In this document: piece by piece, positions 8,397 through 18,368 of the stretch | Numbering within the stretch: position 1 is the first letter of the stretch | Layout of the letters: each line of letters starts with the position of its first letter | NCBI GenBank assembly: GCA_009773355.1 | Contig: WRPG01000028.1 | Location: forward strand, 1 to 61,087 | Source: Limisphaerales bacterium | GTDB lineage: Bacteria > Verrucomicrobiota > Verrucomicrobiia > Limisphaerales > SXTU01 | DNA length: 61,087 bases | Reading direction: 5' to 3' | The notes under the pieces: model-generated | What the model was told of the DNA's origin: nothing | Database searches by the model: none | What the model saw: only the letters and a program-made list of their open reading frames with translations | Made by a program: the position numbers and the translations under genes

Positions 8397-10388
8397 TCAG
8401 CGCCAGACTTCGTCGCCGTCCTGCCGGTGTGATTCCATCTGCCGGAGGACCATCCCGTGATAGGCACCGCGGGCGGCCATGAGTTCTTCGTGCGTCCCGC
8501 GCTCGGTGACGCGTCCCTCTTCCATCAACAGGATCAGGTCGGCGCGGCGGATGGTGGAAAGCCGATGGGCGATCACGAAGGTCGTCCGCCCGGCGAGCAG
8601 TTCGGCCATCGAGGCCTGGATGAGCTGCTCGCTTTCGGTGTCCAGGTTGCTCGTCGCCTCGTCGAGGATGAGAATCTGCGGCGACGCCAGGATCGCGCGC
8701 GCAATTGCCAGCCGCTGCTGCTGGCCACCCGAGAGCTTGACACCGCGCTCGCCGATGGTCGTGCCATACTGCCCGGGGAGCTTGGCGATGAACTCGTGCG
8801 CGTTGGCCCGGCGCGCGGCGTCCTCGACCTCGGCGTCGGTGGCATCGTGGCGACCATAGGCGATGTTGTCGCGCACCGAGCCATCAAACAAAAAGACATC
8901 CTGCTGCACGATGGCCAGAAGATCGCGATAGGTGCCCAGGCGGAAGTCGCGGATGTCGGAGCCGTTGAGCAGGATGCACCCCCGCGTGGGGTCGTGAAAG
9001 CGCGCCACCAGGTCCGTGACCGTCGTCTTGCCCGCGCCACTCCGTCCCACCAGCGCGACGACTGATCCACCGGGCGCGGCGACGCTGAAGTCGTGAACCA
9101 CCGGACGGCCTTCGTTGTATTCGAAAGTGACATTCTCAAAACGAAGCTCGTGGACGACGGACGGCGCATCGCACGCGTCAGGGCGGTCAGGCTTGTCGGG
9201 CGGCATCGCCAGCACCTCGAACACCCGCTCCATGGCGGCCAGCGAACGCTGCAGTTCGGAGAAGGAGTTGACGATGTTCCACACGGGGTTCAGCAGCAGG
9301 AACGTATACCACTGGAAGGCCATGATATCGCCGATGGAGGCGCGGCCGAGGACGTTCAGGCTCCCGCCAAACCAGATGATCACCACGTTGACGCCCGAAA
9401 CCAGCAGGCCCCAGGAAGTCCACAGGATCAGCTCGCGGCGGTGCGCGAACATCTCCTTGCGCAGCACCGTGTGCCGGCCGGCCATGTAGTCGCGCAACTC
9501 GCGCAGTTCCCGCCGGAACGCGCGGACCACGCGGATGCCGGAGAAAGTTTCACCCACGCGGCCGTCAATCTGTTCCACATCCTTGCGGACCGAGCGGTAA
9601 ATGGGCCTGATCCGCCGCGCAAAGACGAAGCTCGCGAACATCGCGCCGGGGATGATGGCCAGCGCCGTTATCGCCAGCCGCCAGTTCAGCGCAAACAAGA
9701 CTCCCACCGCGATGACCAGCCGGATGATCGAGATGGCGGGCGAAACGAGCGCCATCTGCAACAGACCCGTGGTCGTCTCGATATCACCCGTGAGACGCGA
9801 CAGGATGCCGCCCGTTTTCATGTCCCATACCTTGGGCAGCGGCAGATGGAGCAGCCGGTCGAAGAGCGCCCGGCGGAGCGACAGCATGACCCGCACGTTC
9901 AGTAGCCGCTGGCGATAATCCTTCAGCGCGCCAATCAGGTTCGCGAGGATGATGACCGCGAGAAATATCGCGCCGGCCAGATGAACCCGGCTCAGCCGCG
10001 ACGCCGTGTCCAGCTCCGTGTTCAGCAGCACGCGGTCAATGATGAACCGCATGAACAGCGGCTCGATCATCTCCAGCCCCGCGACCAGCAGCGCGAAGCC
10101 AAACACCGCAACGATCCCGTAACGATGCGGCCGCAGCCAGCGCAGGTAATCCCGCAGATACTCGCGCCGCTTGCCACGCAGCAGGCTCCTCGACTTCGGC
10201 GGCGAGGCATCCTCTCCGGCTTTCGCCGGGTCATCGGACCGCCGTTGGTTCTCGTCTGACTCCTCCAGATCGTCGAGCCGCCGCTGCTGGTAGTCTTGAA
10301 CGAAGCCCCGATAGCGTTGACGCGATGAGCGAGGTTGGGTTCCGGTCGAATTGGCGGGCTTCGGCAACCCAGATTGGGTTTCGCTCAT
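8397..10388 (-). CDS. ABC exporter, fused permease and ATPase
   Basis: This 663-residue half-transporter has the MsbA/LmrA type-I exporter layout. After a charged N-terminal extension of about 90 residues, six membrane helices span roughly residues 95-380. The nucleotide-binding domain has Walker A GRSGAGKTT near residue 448, signature LSGGQQQR near 547, Walker B LILDEATSNLD near 570, and the switch His in IAHRLSTI. It would act as a homodimer exporting lipid, lipopolysaccharide precursor, drug or peptide; the substrate cannot be read from sequence. There is no adjacent partner half-transporter. The extension before TM1 (DYQQRRLDDLEESDENQRRS) is unusually long and acidic/basic. Confidence 0.93.
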   Translation of the reverse strand: MSETQSGLPKPANSTGTQPRSSRQRYRGFVQDYQQRRLDDLEESDENQRRSDDPAKAGEDASPPKSRSLLRGKRREYLRDYLRWLRPHRYGIVAVFGFALLVAGLEMIEPLFMRFIIDRVLLNTELDTASRLSRVHLAGAIFLAVIILANLIGALKDYRQRLLNVRVMLSLRRALFDRLLHLPLPKVWDMKTGGILSRLTGDIETTTGLLQMALVSPAISIIRLVIAVGVLFALNWRLAITALAIIPGAMFASFVFARRIRPIYRSVRKDVEQIDGRVGETFSGIRVVRAFRRELRELRDYMAGRHTVLRKEMFAHRRELILWTSWGLLVSGVNVVIIWFGGSLNVLGRASIGDIMAFQWYTFLLLNPVWNIVNSFSELQRSLAAMERVFEVLAMPPDKPDRPDACDAPSVVHELRFENVTFEYNEGRPVVHDFSVAAPGGSVVALVGRSGAGKTTVTDLVARFHDPTRGCILLNGSDIRDFRLGTYRDLLAIVQQDVFLFDGSVRDNIAYGRHDATDAEVEDAARRANAHEFIAKLPGQYGTTIGERGVKLSGGQQQRLAIARAILASPQILILDEATSNLDTESEQLIQASMAELLAGRTTFVIAHRLSTIRRADLILLMEEGRVTERGTHEELMAARGAYHGMVLRQMESHRQDGDEVWR

Positions 10389-10538
10389 AGGTTAGGCCCG
10401 ATGTAGATGGTTCGGCGGTAAAAGGCGAGCGCCTTTGAAGATTCAGCGCTCCCATGGGCGCGGTTTACTCCGAGGCGTCTTTCGCTTCCGCCTTCGAGAG
10501 CGGCGTGCAGAACTGATTACACCTTGAGAGCAGGAAGA

Positions 10539-10620
10539 AATGCGGAGTGGGGGATTAGGAATGCGGAATCCCGAGTCACGCTGGGGTTAATTCCGCAATC
10601 CGCAATCGCCAATCCGCATT
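10539..10620. repeat. Palindromic repeat pair (AATGCGGA family)
   Basis: Left words AATGCGGA and GGATTAGGAATGCGGAAT are answered on the right by ATTCCGCAATCCGCAATC and AATCCGCATT. It ends four bases beyond the 3' CCA of the tRNA-Glu-like gene. Confidence 0.65.
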
Positions 10621-10624
10621 GAAA

Positions 10625-10702
10625 TGGTCTCCGTGGCCGGACTCGCACCGGCTAGGGCCGCCTTGAAAGAGCGGGCGCTCGGACTGCTTTGCATTCACGG
10701 AG
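10625..10702 (-). tRNA. tRNA-Glu (UUC)-like, atypical elbow
   Basis: On the minus strand, 78 bases give a perfect acceptor stem CTCCGTG/CACGGAG, discriminator A and an encoded CCA. The anticodon arm is CCGCT-CTTTCAA-GGCGG (anticodon TTC), close to bacterial tRNA-Glu. The T-stem is GCCGG/CCGGC with loop TGCGAGT. The T-loop has G55, and the D-loop contains AGCAG, i.e. A18-G19 rather than G18-G19. The D-stem is short (TGC/GCG, one wobble). A73 is unusual for Glu, where G73 is common. Its first base directly follows the CCA of the Phe-like tRNA. Confidence 0.65.
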
Positions 10703-10778
10703 TGGTCGCTGGAGTCGGGATTGCGCCGACACCTCCGGCTTTTCAGACCGGCGTGCAGACTGACTACACCATCCAGCG
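10703..10778 (-). tRNA. tRNA-Phe (GAA)-like, atypical elbow
   Basis: On the minus strand, 76 bases fold with acceptor stem CGCTGGA/TCCAGCG, D-stem GTGT/GCAC, anticodon stem CCGGT/GCCGG around CTGAAAA (anticodon GAA) and T-stem GTCGG/CCGAC. Discriminator A73, as expected for Phe, is followed by an encoded CCA. The T-loop is CGCAATC, with C54 and G55 instead of U54-U55. The D-loop AGTCAGTCT has A-G at positions 18-19. The CCA ends at 10703 and the next tRNA begins at 10702, leaving no spacer, so the pair must be processed from one transcript. Confidence 0.65.
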
Positions 10779-10819
10779 TTGCTTGGCGGGCGGGGAGCGG
10801 CTTAACTCCACGCGCTGCC

Positions 10820-12550
10820 ATGAAATCTTGCTTTGCGTTGCTGTGCCCGCTCCTCCTTGCGCTCGCCGACTCTGCGGCCGCGCCGCTTCCTTCCGACCTG
10901 TGGCGCGCGGAGCACCGCTTGATTGACCTGCACCAGCACGTCAACTCCACCACGCAGCACATCGCGCGAGCGGTGCGCATCATGGACGCGGCGGGCATCG
11001 GGGTGGCGGCGAACTTGAGCGGGGGCGTGGTCACGGCGGCGGCGGGCAGGACTTCCGCCTTCGAGCGGAACAAGCGGCTCGCGGACACGCTCGCGCCGGG
11101 GCGCTTCGTGCTCTACTTCAACCTCGATTACGCCGGGTGGGGCGAGCCGGACTGGTCCGCGCGCGCGGTGAAGCAAGTCGAGGAGGCGCACCGCCTCGGC
11201 GCGGCGGGCCTCAAGGAATACAAGCGCCTCGGCCTCTACCTGCGCGACAAGGACAACCAGCTCATCGGCGTGGACGACCCGCAGCTCGACGCGGTCTGGA
11301 AGCGTTGCGGCGAGCTGGGCCTGCCCGTGAGCATCCACGTCGCGGACCCGCGCGCGTTCTGGCTCCCATACGACGACAAGAACGAACGCTGGAAGGAATT
11401 GAAGGACCACAAATCGTGGTGGTTCGGCGATAAGGCCAAGTTCCCCGCGCGCGAGGAAATCCTGGCGTCGCTCGACCGCGTCATCGAGCGGCATCCGAAG
11501 ACGACGTTTGTCTGCGTCCACTTCGCGAACAACGCGGAGGACCTCGCCTGGGTGGACCGCGCGCTGGACCGGCGGCCGAACATGATGGCCGACCTCGCGG
11601 CGCGCATTCCCGAAGTGGGCCGGCACGATCCGGAGAAAGTGCGGCGGCTCTTCACGAAGCATCAGGACCGCATCGTGTTCGCCACGGATTTCCAGGTGTA
11701 TGACCGGCTCATCCTCGGCAGCAGCGGCAACGAGCCGCCGCCCACCGACGCGGACGCGCAGACCTTCTTCAGCAAGCACTGGCGCTGGCTGGAGACGAAC
11801 GACCGCGACTGGCCGCACATGACGCAGATTCAGGGCGACTGGAACATCAGCAGCATCGGCCTGCCCGCCGAGGTGCTGCGCAAAATCTATTTCGACAACG
11901 CACGCAAGCTGCTCGTGCGCTCGCTGCCGCTGCCGGTGGTGAAGGCGTCGCGGCTCGGGGCGGACTTCAAGCCGGACGGGAAGCTGACCCACCCCGCGTG
12001 GGCGAAGGCGCAGGTGGCGCGGCTGGAATACACCTTGCGCGACGGCGCGTCGCGGCCGGGCATCGCCACCGAGGCGCGGCTGCTGTGGTCCGACGAGTTT
12101 CTCTACATCGGCTACCGCGCGCCCTACACGAAGCTCACGCAGTTCCTCCCGGCGGACGTGACCAAGGAGCGCATCGGACTGTGGGACCGCGACGTGGTGG
12201 AGGCGTTCATCGGCAGCGACCCGGCGAGCGTGCGGTCTTACACGGAGTATGAAGTCGCGCCGACGGGCGAGCGACTGGACCTCATCATTGATCCGACGAG
12301 GAAGGACTTCGCGTGGGACTCCAAGTTTGAAGCCGTCGTCCATGTGGACGAGGCGGCGAAAGTCTGGACCAGCGAATGGCGCATCCCGCTGAAAGCACTC
12401 GGCGGCGTCAAGCCCGCGTCTGGCGTCCGCTGGCGGCTGAACCTCTATCGCCACGACATCGCGAGCAAATCGTTCCTTGCGTGGAGCCCGACCGCGAACA
12501 ACACGGCGCACACGCCGGCGAAGTTTGGCTGGCTGGAGTTCGCGGAGTGA
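10820..12550 (+). CDS. Secreted amidohydrolase fused to CBM9-like domain
   Basis: Starting at the ATG at 10820, which gives a signal peptide (MKSCFALLCPLLLALADSAA), the protein has about 576 residues. Residues from about 30 to 360 form an amidohydrolase-type TIM barrel: the early metal motif LIDLHQHV, a later SIHVADPRAF, the segment FVCVHFANNAEDLAW and the terminal FATDFQVYDRL are consistent with His and Asp ligands. The C-terminal 190 residues resemble a CBM9/DOMON-type carbohydrate-binding sandwich: LLWSDEFLYIGYRAP, DRDVVEAFIGSD, WTSEWRIPLKALGG and WRLNLYRHD. The fusion suggests hydrolysis of a sugar-linked or polysaccharide-bound substrate outside the cytoplasm. Substrate is unknown. Confidence 0.8.
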   Translation: MKSCFALLCPLLLALADSAAAPLPSDLWRAEHRLIDLHQHVNSTTQHIARAVRIMDAAGIGVAANLSGGVVTAAAGRTSAFERNKRLADTLAPGRFVLYFNLDYAGWGEPDWSARAVKQVEEAHRLGAAGLKEYKRLGLYLRDKDNQLIGVDDPQLDAVWKRCGELGLPVSIHVADPRAFWLPYDDKNERWKELKDHKSWWFGDKAKFPAREEILASLDRVIERHPKTTFVCVHFANNAEDLAWVDRALDRRPNMMADLAARIPEVGRHDPEKVRRLFTKHQDRIVFATDFQVYDRLILGSSGNEPPPTDADAQTFFSKHWRWLETNDRDWPHMTQIQGDWNISSIGLPAEVLRKIYFDNARKLLVRSLPLPVVKASRLGADFKPDGKLTHPAWAKAQVARLEYTLRDGASRPGIATEARLLWSDEFLYIGYRAPYTKLTQFLPADVTKERIGLWDRDVVEAFIGSDPASVRSYTEYEVAPTGERLDLIIDPTRKDFAWDSKFEAVVHVDEAAKVWTSEWRIPLKALGGVKPASGVRWRLNLYRHDIASKSFLAWSPTANNTAHTPAKFGWLEFAE

Positions 12551-12556
12551 TGCGCG

Positions 12557-12627
12557 TGCTGCGACTTCCAGTCGCCGCTCCGAGCGCATCGCCAAGAGAA
12601 AGACGGCGACTACAAGTCGCCGGCTCG
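12557..12627. repeat. Palindromic pair between convergent genes
   Basis: Two hairpins, GCGACT-TCC-AGTCGC and GGCGACT-ACA-AGTCGCC, lie between the stops of two convergent genes, where they could act as a two-way terminator. Confidence 0.55.
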
Positions 12628-12638
12628 GTGCAAGGCGG

Positions 12639-14456
12639 CTACTTGACCTTCCAGGTGCTGCCGATGGCGATGGCCTCGGCCATCGAGCCGAGCGCCTCCG
12701 CCCGCAGCACGGAGCCGACGAGCCGGCGCTCTTCGAGGCTGCTCACCACCGGCACGTTGCGCTGCTCGCTGGCCAGCAGCGCGGGCAGCGCGTCGGTGAG
12801 CGACTGCGCGGGTGTGAGCATCACCGGCACGGGGCGCATCACGTCGCTGGCGATGACGGCCCGCAGCACCCCGGCGTCGCCGAGGTATTCCTTCAAGTCG
12901 TGCAAGGCCACGAGGCCGAGCAGGCGGTTCTGCGCGTCCACCACGGGCAGGTAGTTGAACGTGTGCTCCAGAAAGCGCGCGGCGATCTCCGGCAGCGGCG
13001 TGTTGTCGCGCACGGGACTGACCGGCTCGCGCATGAGGTCGCCGATCTTCTGCTGGTGCGCCGCGCCGATGCGCAGCGTGTCCGCGCTGGGTTCGACGCC
13101 CCGCGCCTTGAGCGGCGCGGTATAGACCGAGTCCGGATGCAACTGCCGCGCGACGAGCGTGGCCAAAGCGCAGGCGAGCATGAGCGGCGGCATCATCGAG
13201 TAGTTCAGGGAAATCTCGAACATCATGATCATCGCCAGCAGCGGCGAATGCGTCGTCGCCGCGAGCACGCTGCCCATGCCCACCAGCGCGAAGGTGTGCG
13301 TCGGCAGTTCCGTCGCAAAGCCCGCGCTGTGCAGGCCCATCGCCAGCGCCGTGCCCAGCCCCGCGCCGAGGAAGAGCGTGGGCGTGAAGACGCCGCCCAC
13401 CGTGCCCGTGCCCACCGCCGCGACGGTGGCGAGGAGCTTCGCCAGCAGCAGGCCGACGAGAAATTCCCAGACGAGATGGCCGTGCAGAATCTTGTTCGTC
13501 GCGCCGTAGCCGTTGCCCCAGACCTCCGGGTAGCCGATGGCAATCGCGCCGACGATGGCCCCGCCCAGCGCCAGCCGCAGATACAGCGGCGCGCGCAGCC
13601 GTCCGAACATCCCCTCACTGGCCGAGAGCATCCGCAGGAAGCCCGCGCCGAACGCGCCGCACAGCACGCCGAAGAGGAGAAACCAGCCAAGCTGCCCGAG
13701 CGACGTGAACTCGAACGCCGGCACCGAATACCACGGCGCGATGCCGAAGAACGTGCGGCTCACCAGCGTCGCGACCACGGAAGCCACGACCAGCGGCGCG
13801 AAGCAGGTCATGGAGAAATTGCCGAGGACGATCTGCGCCGCGAAGACCGCGCCCGCGAGCGGCGCGTTGTAGGCCGCCGCCATGCCGGCCGCCGCGCCGC
13901 AGCCCACGAGCAGCCGCAGGCGATACGGCTGCCAGTCGAACCACTGGCCGAGCTTTGAGGCCAGCGTCGCGGCCATCTGCACGATGGAGCCTTCACGCCC
14001 GATGGATGCGCCGGTGCCGATGCTCACCAGCGAGGACAGCGCGCGCACGAGGCCGGGGCGGAACTTGAGCCGCCCATCGCCCGCGACGACCACTTCGAGC
14101 AGGTTTGTCGCGCCGGCCTGCACGAGCTGTAGCCCCCAATGAAGCACCAGCCCCGCCGCCAGCCCGCCCAGCGCGGGGATGAGCAGCCGTTGCCACCATT
14201 CGAGCAGCTCCGCGACCGACGCCAGGTCGCCGGGGCGGTGCAGCGTGAAGTGCTTCACCCACTCGATGGCGAAGTAGAAGACCAGGTTCACCAGCCCGCC
14301 GAGCACGCCGACGGCGGCGGCGAGCAGCAGGTGAAAGACCTCCTCGCTCCAGCGCAGCTTCGCGCGCACGCTCAACGCCCGCCGCCAGTGGCGGAGGCCA
14401 AAGTTCCGCGCCGCCGCCAGCGCGCGCTCCACCGTGGGTGGGGTGGGCCTGTTCAT
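12639..14456 (-). CDS. ClC-family chloride channel/antiporter with CBS pair
   Basis: With the start at the Met at 14456 (MNRPTPPTVERAL) the protein has about 605 residues. An in-frame ATG at 14519 lies in repeat-like sequence and is less likely. The ClC membrane domain shows the selectivity motif GREGS within GTGASIGREGSIVQMAA, including the gating glutamate, and the later GGVFTPTLFLGAGLG. The hallmark GSGIP at the first filter segment is not clear. Two CBS motifs follow, from about residue 460: IGDLMREPVSPVRDNTPL through YLPVVDAQNRLLGLV, and VIASDVMRPVPVMLTP through NVPVVSSLEERRLVG. These probably bind adenine nucleotides and modulate gating. Transport of chloride, possibly coupled to protons, is inferred from the family. 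Confidence 0.92.
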   Translation of the reverse strand: MNRPTPPTVERALAAARNFGLRHWRRALSVRAKLRWSEEVFHLLLAAAVGVLGGLVNLVFYFAIEWVKHFTLHRPGDLASVAELLEWWQRLLIPALGGLAAGLVLHWGLQLVQAGATNLLEVVVAGDGRLKFRPGLVRALSSLVSIGTGASIGREGSIVQMAATLASKLGQWFDWQPYRLRLLVGCGAAAGMAAAYNAPLAGAVFAAQIVLGNFSMTCFAPLVVASVVATLVSRTFFGIAPWYSVPAFEFTSLGQLGWFLLFGVLCGAFGAGFLRMLSASEGMFGRLRAPLYLRLALGGAIVGAIAIGYPEVWGNGYGATNKILHGHLVWEFLVGLLLAKLLATVAAVGTGTVGGVFTPTLFLGAGLGTALAMGLHSAGFATELPTHTFALVGMGSVLAATTHSPLLAMIMMFEISLNYSMMPPLMLACALATLVARQLHPDSVYTAPLKARGVEPSADTLRIGAAHQQKIGDLMREPVSPVRDNTPLPEIAARFLEHTFNYLPVVDAQNRLLGLVALHDLKEYLGDAGVLRAVIASDVMRPVPVMLTPAQSLTDALPALLASEQRNVPVVSSLEERRLVGSVLRAEALGSMAEAIAIGSTWKVK

Positions 14457-14514
14457 GCGGGGAGCGTATCCGCGCCGGCGCGGACTGGCGATTGGGAAGT
14501 CAACGTCCGGAGGA

Positions 14515-14720
14515 AGCAACGGAGTTGCGACCGAAAGTAGCCCACGGCGTGAGCCGTGGGTGTCTTGCAGGATGGAGGCGAGCCGCAGCGCGGCGGCAGC
14601 GAGGGCGCGGGTTCGTGGTGGGTTGGACCAGGTGTCTGCCGCCCCTCCGGGGCTGGTCTCGTTCTGCCACTGGACCCACGGCTTGCGCCTTGGGCTACTT
14701 TCGGTCGCAACTCCGTTGCT
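14515..14720. repeat. Large inverted repeat, about 206 bp
   Basis: The left arm 14515-14561 (starting AGCAACGGAGTTGCGACCGA) is matched in reverse complement by 14674-14720 (ending GTCGCAACTCCGTTGCT) with only a few mismatches over about 47 bases. The arms contain the words AAAGTAGCCCACGG and GAGCCGTGGGT. The 112-base core holds GCCGCCCCTCCGGGGC. It has the layout of a large REPIN or a small non-autonomous element. Confidence 0.75.
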
Positions 14721-14796
14721 GCAACCGCCGCTTCCGGTTCGGTGGCGAAGTTTTCACACAGCCTGTGCAGCCGGCGCGGGGAACGGCGCGAGGGAC

Positions 14797-14815
14797 GCGC
14801 AACCTGAAGGTTGCG
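14797..14815. repeat. Single REP hairpin
   Basis: GCGCAACCT-GAA-GGTTGCG is the reverse complement of the hairpin at 188-205, showing a family spread over more than 14 kb. Confidence 0.6.
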
Positions 14816-14866
14816 ACGACGCGGCGGGCAGCGGTTCAATAGGATGCACGGGTAGCCACTGACTCA

Positions 14867-15208
14867 TCATTCGGTCTTTGGCACACGAAGTCCGCAAGAC
14901 TGTTCGTATTCCTCTCGCGTCATAAAAGTTGGAAGCACCGTTCGATACACTCGCGTATCCTCGATGTGTTCGAAGAAGTGATTTATCACAGCCATCTGCA
15001 CTTCGCGGTTCTCGTGATTGGAACTCCATTTTGCGTATTCCCAAATGCGCGCGAGTAGCGCAGTCGGCGCAGGCTCCTCTCGACAAAGCCGGTCAAATTC
15101 TAGGTGCAGTTCAATCCACAAGTCAGAGGCGTTGTAGATCAACGGCGATGAAATCTTCGCCTGAAGTTCCGGCAGTCGTTTAGAAGCTTCACGTCGCCAC
15201 AAGCTCAT
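14867..15208 (-). CDS. Hypothetical protein, 113 residues
   Basis: This small soluble protein of 113 residues has a mostly helical look, with SDLWIELHLEFDRLCREE, LLARIWEYAKWSSNHENREV and INHFFEHIEDTRVYRTVLPT as its main blocks. It has no signal peptide or membrane segment. It resembles short hypothetical proteins of about 110 residues that are often strain-specific, but I do not recognise a named family. It is richer in A and T than neighbours and is isolated between a repeat block and the topoisomerase gene, which suggests horizontal arrival. The reading frame is clean and has plausible codon use, so I regard it as real. Confidence 0.65.
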   Translation of the reverse strand: MSLWRREASKRLPELQAKISSPLIYNASDLWIELHLEFDRLCREEPAPTALLARIWEYAKWSSNHENREVQMAVINHFFEHIEDTRVYRTVLPTFMTREEYEQSCGLRVPKTE

Positions 15209-15258
15209 GTGCGTGCTAGACGATAGTTGACCAATGGCAGACAGGCCTGCGCCGCGAC

Positions 15259-18072
<2,814 letters not shown>

Positions 18073-18368
18073 GTGATAGCGCGGGCTTCTACACGAGCGA
18101 CGGGCGGAAGTGCAACAGGAGTTTTCACGAGCATCCCGGAAAAGCACGGCCAGGAGCGCGATGGGAAAGGCCGGCTTGCGAACCGCCCGGACTTGGCGAG
18201 GGCGAGCTTCCGCGTCCGCCGGACGGAGCGTCCGCCGGAGCAGCAATCAGCGTGAAGCAACCAAAATCTTCCTCTGCGAAGCCAAGAACGGACTTGCACG
18301 GTGGACGTCCTTCCTTAAGCTGCCGAGACTTGGTTTGCGGCTAAGGGACAACGATTCGTCAGAGGCAC

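Larger units (their letters stand above)
10389..10819. other. Intergenic stretch with palindrome and tandem tRNAs
   Basis: It holds a palindromic pair at 10539-10620 and two abutting tRNAs at 10625-10778. The remaining sequence, 10389-10538, contains no gene that I can support. The upstream ATG at 10721 of the next reading frame lies inside the tRNA region and is rejected as a start. Confidence 0.6.
14457..14866. other. Repeat-filled gap
   Basis: The gap is occupied mainly by a large inverted repeat (14515-14720) and a hairpin at 14797-14815. Several open frames cross it on both strands, but all are translations of the repeat and I call none. Confidence 0.6.

Noticed and set aside
14434-14862. 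Several frames across the large inverted repeat
   Set aside because: Their products are translations of the repeat (for example ELRPKVAHGVSRG) and occur on both strands because the DNA is palindromic.
18073-18368. Promoter or small RNA between topB and the kinase gene
   Set aside because: The 296-bp divergent region must hold promoters, but I could not support any specific -10/-35 pair or RNA structure.
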